The notes under the pieces are model-generated. The model searched no databases. It was not told where the DNA came from and saw nothing but the letters and a program-made list of their open reading frames with translations. From NCBI GenBank assembly GCA_947372535.1, contig CANBUA010000217.1, forward strand, positions 1 through 8,430: a DNA stretch of 8,430 bases, in the 5' to 3' direction. Every line of letters begins with the position of its first letter. The stretch's first letter is position 1. The DNA is from Burkholderiales bacterium (GTDB lineage: Bacteria > Pseudomonadota > Gammaproteobacteria > Burkholderiales > Burkholderiaceae). The translations under genes and the position numbers were made by a program. Of the stretch, positions 5,637-8,430 are shown one piece after another.

Positions 5637-7190
5637 ATGCCCACATCCCTTCCCCCTAGCGCCTTTCCCAACCTGCTGGCCGCCATCGACATGGGCTCCA
5701 ACAGCTTCCGGCTTGAAATCGCCGAGCTGGGCAAGGGGCGCTACAAGCGCGTCGATTACCTCAAGGAAACCGTGCGCCTGGGCGCCGGGCTCGACAGCCA
5801 CGGCATGCTGACCGAAGAAGCCACCCAGCGCGGCCTGGCCTGCCTGGCCCGCTTTGCGCAAAGGCTCAAGGGCTTTGCCACCTGGCAGGTGCGTGCCGTG
5901 GCCACCCAGACCCTGCGCGAGGCCCGTAACCGCGACGCCTTCCTGCAACGCGGTGACCGCGTGCTGGGCTTCCCGATCGAGGTGATCTCGGGCCGCGAAG
6001 AAGCCCGCCTGATCTACCAGGGCGTGTCGCGCCTGCAACCCAGCGAGCTGCCTCGCCTGGTCATCGACATCGGCGGCCGCTCGACCGAGATGATCCTGGG
6101 CCAGGGCCGCCAGAGCGCGCGCGCCGAATCCTTTGGCGTGGGCAGCGTGAGCCTGTCGATGCAGCACTTCCCGGGTGGCCGCTTCACCACTGAAGCCTTT
6201 CGCCTGGCCCAGATTGCCGCCGGGGCGGAGCTGGAAGAAGCGCTCACCCTGTTCGACCGGCAACGCTGGTCCGAGGCCCTCGGCTCGTCGGGCACGGTGA
6301 GTGCCGTGGCCCAGATCCTGTCCGCCAACGGCATCACCGATGGCAGCATCACCCCGGAAGGCCTGCGCTGGTGCATCGAACGCTGCATCGAAGCCGGCAG
6401 CGACCAGCTGCTCAACCTGCCCGGCCTCAAGCCCGAACGCAAGGCCGTGCTGGGCGGCGGCCTGAGCATCCTGTACACCCTCACCCAGCACTTCGGCATC
6501 GAGGCCATGCGGCCGGCCAAGGGCGCCTTGCGCCAGGGCGTGATCTTTGATCTGGAAGAGCGCATCGAGGCCGCGCGCAACCACCGCCTGCCAGACCCGC
6601 GCGATGCCTCCGTGCGCGAACTCCAACAGCGCTTCCGCGTGGACATCGCCCAGGCTGAACGTGTGCGCCTGCGGGCCTTGAGCCTGTGGCATGGCCTTCA
6701 AGGCGATGTCGAGGCGCAGGACGGCGAGGACGCCCGCGAACTGGGCTGGGCCAGCGCCCTGCATGAAATCGGCATGATGGTGTCCCATCACGATCACCAC
6801 CGCCACAGCGCCTACCTGCTGGCCCACGCCGATGCCTCGGGCTTTTCGCAGTCGCAATTGCGTCTGTTGGCCGCCCTGGTGCTGGGCCAGCGCGGCGACC
6901 TGATGAAGCTGGTCGAACACCTGCATGACCCGGTGTTCATGGCGCAGGTCATGTGCCTGCGCCTGGCGCTCATCCTGCACCACGCGCGTGTGGAACTGCC
7001 TGCAAATGTGGCCGGCCTGAGCGTGCTGCCAACACGCAAGCGTGCGGGCGTGCCCGCCATGCGCACCGTGCAGTTGCAAATGCCGGCACGCTGGGCGCAG
7101 CAACATCCGCGCACCCTGCACCTGCTGGAAGAAGAGACGCGCCGCTGGGCCGCGCAGGGCGAACAAAAGCTGGTGCTGGCGCTGGCCTGA
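5637..7190 (+). CDS. ppx: Exopolyphosphatase (Ppx/GppA family)
   Basis: This 517-residue enzyme is expected to release orthophosphate from polyphosphate chain ends in the cytosol; family members may also hydrolyse pppGpp. The ASKHA-fold N-terminus is clear: phosphate-1 motif A-I-D-M-G-S-N-S-F-R-L at 16-26, S-G-R-E-E-A-R at 118-124 carrying the presumed catalytic Glu (E121/E122), and phosphate-2 motif D-I-G-G-R-S-T-E at 144-151. A-L-G-S-S-G-T-V and L-G-G-G-L-S follow later in the fold. The C-terminal part holds an HD-like helical domain with L-H-E-I-G at 375-379 and H-H-D-H-H-R-H-S at 384-391. Length matches long bacterial Ppx (about 500), not the short form (about 300). Most family members I recall read D-I-G-G-G-S-T-E, so Arg148 replaces a Gly, possibly a lineage trait. 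The ATG at 5637 has no strong ribosome site, but the next Met lies inside the phosphate-1 motif, so it must be near the true start. No ppk or pst gene is adjacent. Confidence 0.92.
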   Translation: MPTSLPPSAFPNLLAAIDMGSNSFRLEIAELGKGRYKRVDYLKETVRLGAGLDSHGMLTEEATQRGLACLARFAQRLKGFATWQVRAVATQTLREARNRDAFLQRGDRVLGFPIEVISGREEARLIYQGVSRLQPSELPRLVIDIGGRSTEMILGQGRQSARAESFGVGSVSLSMQHFPGGRFTTEAFRLAQIAAGAELEEALTLFDRQRWSEALGSSGTVSAVAQILSANGITDGSITPEGLRWCIERCIEAGSDQLLNLPGLKPERKAVLGGGLSILYTLTQHFGIEAMRPAKGALRQGVIFDLEERIEAARNHRLPDPRDASVRELQQRFRVDIAQAERVRLRALSLWHGLQGDVEAQDGEDARELGWASALHEIGMMVSHHDHHRHSAYLLAHADASGFSQSQLRLLAALVLGQRGDLMKLVEHLHDPVFMAQVMCLRLALILHHARVELPANVAGLSVLPTRKRAGVPAMRTVQLQMPARWAQQHPRTLHLLEEETRRWAAQGEQKLVLALA

Positions 7191-7206
7191 GTCCGCGCCC
7201 GGACCC

Positions 7207-7225
7207 GGGCCCGGTGAGCGGGCCT
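7207..7225. terminator. GC hairpin between convergent ppx and lipoprotein genes
   Basis: GGCCCG (7208-7213) pairs perfectly with CGGGCC (7219-7224) around a GTGAG loop, and a G-T wobble (7207/7225) can extend it. On the + strand it is followed by TTACTT, only mildly T-rich. Its place in the 34-bp gap between two stop codons fits a bidirectional terminator. A second palindrome, CCGGGCCCGG (7205-7214), overlaps the left arm. Confidence 0.4.
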
Positions 7226-7716
7226 TACTTCAGGCCCAGCGCCTTCTTGTACGTGCGCGACCACATGGGGTGCCCGGCCTCGGCCTTGCTCAACGCAAAG
7301 GCCGGGTCGGCGGCTTTGGCGGCCTTGAAAGCCGCGGCACATTGCGTGTCGCGTTTGCTGGTGCAATAGACGAAGGCCAGGTGCTTCTGGGCAGCCACGA
7401 TGTCGGCTGGGGCGGACAGCCCCGCCTTGAGCGCCGCAGTCAACTGCGTTTCGGCCTGCTTGTACTGGCCAGCCTGGTAGGCCTTGAGGCCCTCCGTCAG
7501 GGCGGTATCCGCCGCAGCGGTCTGAACGGGTGTCACCACAGGCGGCTCCGCAGGCTTGCTCGCCGCTGCGCCCTGCTCGGGCTTGCTTGTCGCCGGCACG
7601 TCGCTGCTGGCCGCAGCGGGCACGGGTTCGGACTGGCCACCCAGATAGGCGCATGCACTCAGGGTGCCCGCCGCCAGCACCAGTGCCCAGGTCGACAGGC
7701 GGTTCACAGTGTTCAT
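7225..7716 (-). CDS. TPR-like outer-membrane or periplasmic lipoprotein, TssQ-like
   Basis: This 163-residue protein has a lipoprotein signal peptide: N-region M-N-T-V-N-R, hydrophobic core at 10-18 and lipobox L-S-A-C with the lipidated Cys at 22. A low-complexity Ala/Pro/Ser/Lys linker covers about 26-70. It is followed by one TPR-like pair of helices (G-L-K-A-Y-Q-A-G-Q-Y-K-Q-A-E at 76-89) and a conserved-looking tail: K-H-L-A-F-V-Y-C at 111-118, C127, A-D-P-A-F at 136-140 and A-G-H-P-M-W at 147-152. The two cysteines C118 and C127 could form a disulfide. I recall this pattern from lipoproteins annotated as TssQ-family, T6SS-associated, in Burkholderiales; this is memory, not a search. The ATG at 7716 is chosen because it starts a proper signal peptide and has GAGGAA 5 nt upstream. 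The frame is open to 8307, but that part overlaps the upstream gene and is a shadow. It lies 35 bp downstream of the PEGA-protein gene, probably in one operon. Confidence 0.8.
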   Translation of the reverse strand: MNTVNRLSTWALVLAAGTLSACAYLGGQSEPVPAAASSDVPATSKPEQGAAASKPAEPPVVTPVQTAAADTALTEGLKAYQAGQYKQAETQLTAALKAGLSAPADIVAAQKHLAFVYCTSKRDTQCAAAFKAAKAADPAFALSKAEAGHPMWSRTYKKALGLK

Positions 7717-7751
7717 GCCAATTCCTCGGTCATTGTCGGTCTTGAAAACAT

Positions 7752-8430
7752 TCAGAAGCGGTGCCGCAAGGTGGCGTACTTGCCCGGAGGCACATCCACG
7801 GTCGCGGAGTAAGGGGCCAGATCGCCATTGCGCAACTCCACCTTGTGCGGCCCCGCCGGCAGGGTGAGTTGCGTGAGCGGCGGCGTCAACCCGACGGACT
7901 TGCCGTCCACCCAAACCTCGGCCCAGGGTGCCACCGTCAGGCGCAGGCTGCCTTTGGCCGGGGCGGCTGGCGTGGCCGGCGCAGGGCTGGACACGGCAAG
8001 CGGAGCCTTCAAGGCAGGAACGGAGCTGCTCACGGCCACGGCAGACGGCGCGGCAACAGGCGCGGCAACCGGTGGGGTCATGGGCGCGGCCATCGGCGCG
8101 GTGGCGGACGCCACAGCCGATGCAGGGGCAGGCGACAACCGCACATCCCCCACTGCACTGGATTCGGCCACCGCTGACGCGGGCATGCCCGACACCACGG
8201 CGGATGCCGCCACCGGGGCCGACACTGGATGCCCCTTTGGCGATGACCACAGCATCCAGCCGCCCACCACCAGCGCGGCCGCCCAACCGGCGCCGGCCAG
8301 GGTCCACACCATGGGCCGCCAGTCGTTGCGGCGTGGGGCAGCTTGCCCCGGCAAGCGGGTGGCCTTGACCTGGCCCTGCTCGGCCCCCACGCTGCGCAGC
8401 CAGTCGCGCAACTCCACCGCCAGGCGGCGC
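7752..8430 (-). CDS. Membrane protein with C-terminal PEGA domain, probably the tail of a Ser/Thr protein kinase (5' end outside window)
   Basis: The frame is open at the right window edge, and 225 residues of the C-terminus are visible. A short helical cytoplasmic stretch (E-L-R-D-W-L-R-S) and a basic patch (P-R-R-N-D-W-R-P) lead into one membrane helix. That helix covers about 22 residues between M-V-W-T and W-M-L-W. A linker of about 95 residues rich in Ala, Pro, Ser and Val follows, containing a four-residue repeat. The last 65 residues form a PEGA-type beta domain: V-D-G-K-S-V-G-L-T-P-P, then L-P-A-G-P-H-K-V-E-L, and a final K-Y-A-T-L-R-H-R-F. The orientation puts PEGA in the periplasm. 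Kinase - one helix - linker - PEGA is a known layout for bacterial Ser/Thr kinases, but no kinase motif is inside the window, so this is inference; another cytoplasmic N-terminal domain is possible. The GTG at 8417 is probably an internal Val. It is followed in operon order by the lipoprotein. Confidence 0.7.
   Translation of the reverse strand, partial: RRLAVELRDWLRSVGAEQGQVKATRLPGQAAPRRNDWRPMVWTLAGAGWAAALVVGGWMLWSSPKGHPVSAPVAASAVVSGMPASAVAESSAVGDVRLSPAPASAVASATAPMAAPMTPPVAAPVAAPSAVAVSSSVPALKAPLAVSSPAPATPAAPAKGSLRLTVAPWAEVWVDGKSVGLTPPLTQLTLPAGPHKVELRNGDLAPYSATVDVPPGKYATLRHRF
8047..8106 (-). repeat. Degenerate 12-bp tandem repeat (five units) coding for a four-residue Ala/Pro repeat
   Basis: Five consecutive 12-bp units start at 8047, 8059, 8071, 8083 and 8095. 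The first two (GGCGCGGCAACA and GGCGCGGCAACC) differ by one base and the others are more divergent. Read on the coding (minus) strand they give tetrapeptides of the M-A-A-P / V-A-A-P kind in the periplasmic linker of the PEGA protein. The unit is a multiple of three, so copy-number change alters linker length without breaking the frame. Confidence 0.55.

Noticed and set aside
5565..7166. Very long open frame on the minus strand opposite ppx (over 500 codons)
   Set aside because: Its translation is Ala/Gly/Gln/His-rich with no family motif, and it lies entirely antisense to a clearly conserved ppx. Long antisense frames are expected in high-GC genes with strong third-position bias.
7717..8307. 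N-terminal extension of the lipoprotein frame
   Set aside because: It overlaps the PEGA gene in another frame and reads as Gly/Arg/Cys-rich shadow. The signal peptide, lipobox and ribosome site all place the start at 7716.

Overview
The window is GC-rich, tightly packed chromosomal DNA. The protein styles suggest a betaproteobacterium of the order Burkholderiales, perhaps near Comamonadaceae or the Leptothrix/Aquabacterium group. Supporting signs are the chemoreceptor with the LGGEP sequence after its second membrane helix, the Ppx style, and the lipoprotein/PEGA pair. This placement is inference from recognised protein style, not from a search. Eight protein genes are supported, two of them cut by the window edges. 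I see no rRNA, tRNA, CRISPR array, insertion sequence or integrase.

Layout: (1) 1-501 (+) is the C-terminal half of an EamA/DMT-type permease. (2) 502-1122 (-) is a small SAM-dependent methyltransferase whose stop codon abuts the permease stop codon. (3) 1123-1438 is a 316-bp divergent intergenic region, the longest non-coding stretch and the likely control region for what follows. (4) 1439-4693 (+) is an apparent three-gene operon: an outer-membrane porin-like barrel, a very short PstS-like periplasmic phosphate-binding-type protein, and a transmembrane methyl-accepting chemotaxis protein. A perfect 9-bp-stem hairpin lies between the second and third genes. (5) 4723-5502 (-) is a ZIP-family divalent metal transporter, convergent with the chemoreceptor. 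(6) 5637-7190 (+) is an exopolyphosphatase (Ppx/GppA), divergent from the ZIP gene. (7) 7225-7716 and 7752-8430 (both -) are a TPR-like lipoprotein and, upstream of it, the C-terminal part of a membrane protein. That protein has one membrane helix, a long Ala/Pro linker and a C-terminal PEGA domain; it is probably the tail of a Ser/Thr protein kinase. The pair is convergent with ppx, with a small GC hairpin between the stop codons.

How they may work together: the most interesting unit is the porin / mini-PstS / chemoreceptor operon. It could deliver a solute across the outer membrane, capture it in the periplasm and report it to the chemotaxis or a related signalling pathway. With ppx about 1 kb away the theme may be phosphate, but the ligand cannot be read from the sequence. 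The lipoprotein/PEGA pair resembles accessory genes (TssQ-like lipoprotein plus kinase) found with type VI secretion clusters in this order, but no core secretion gene is inside the window. The other genes look like ordinary housekeeping or accessory functions.
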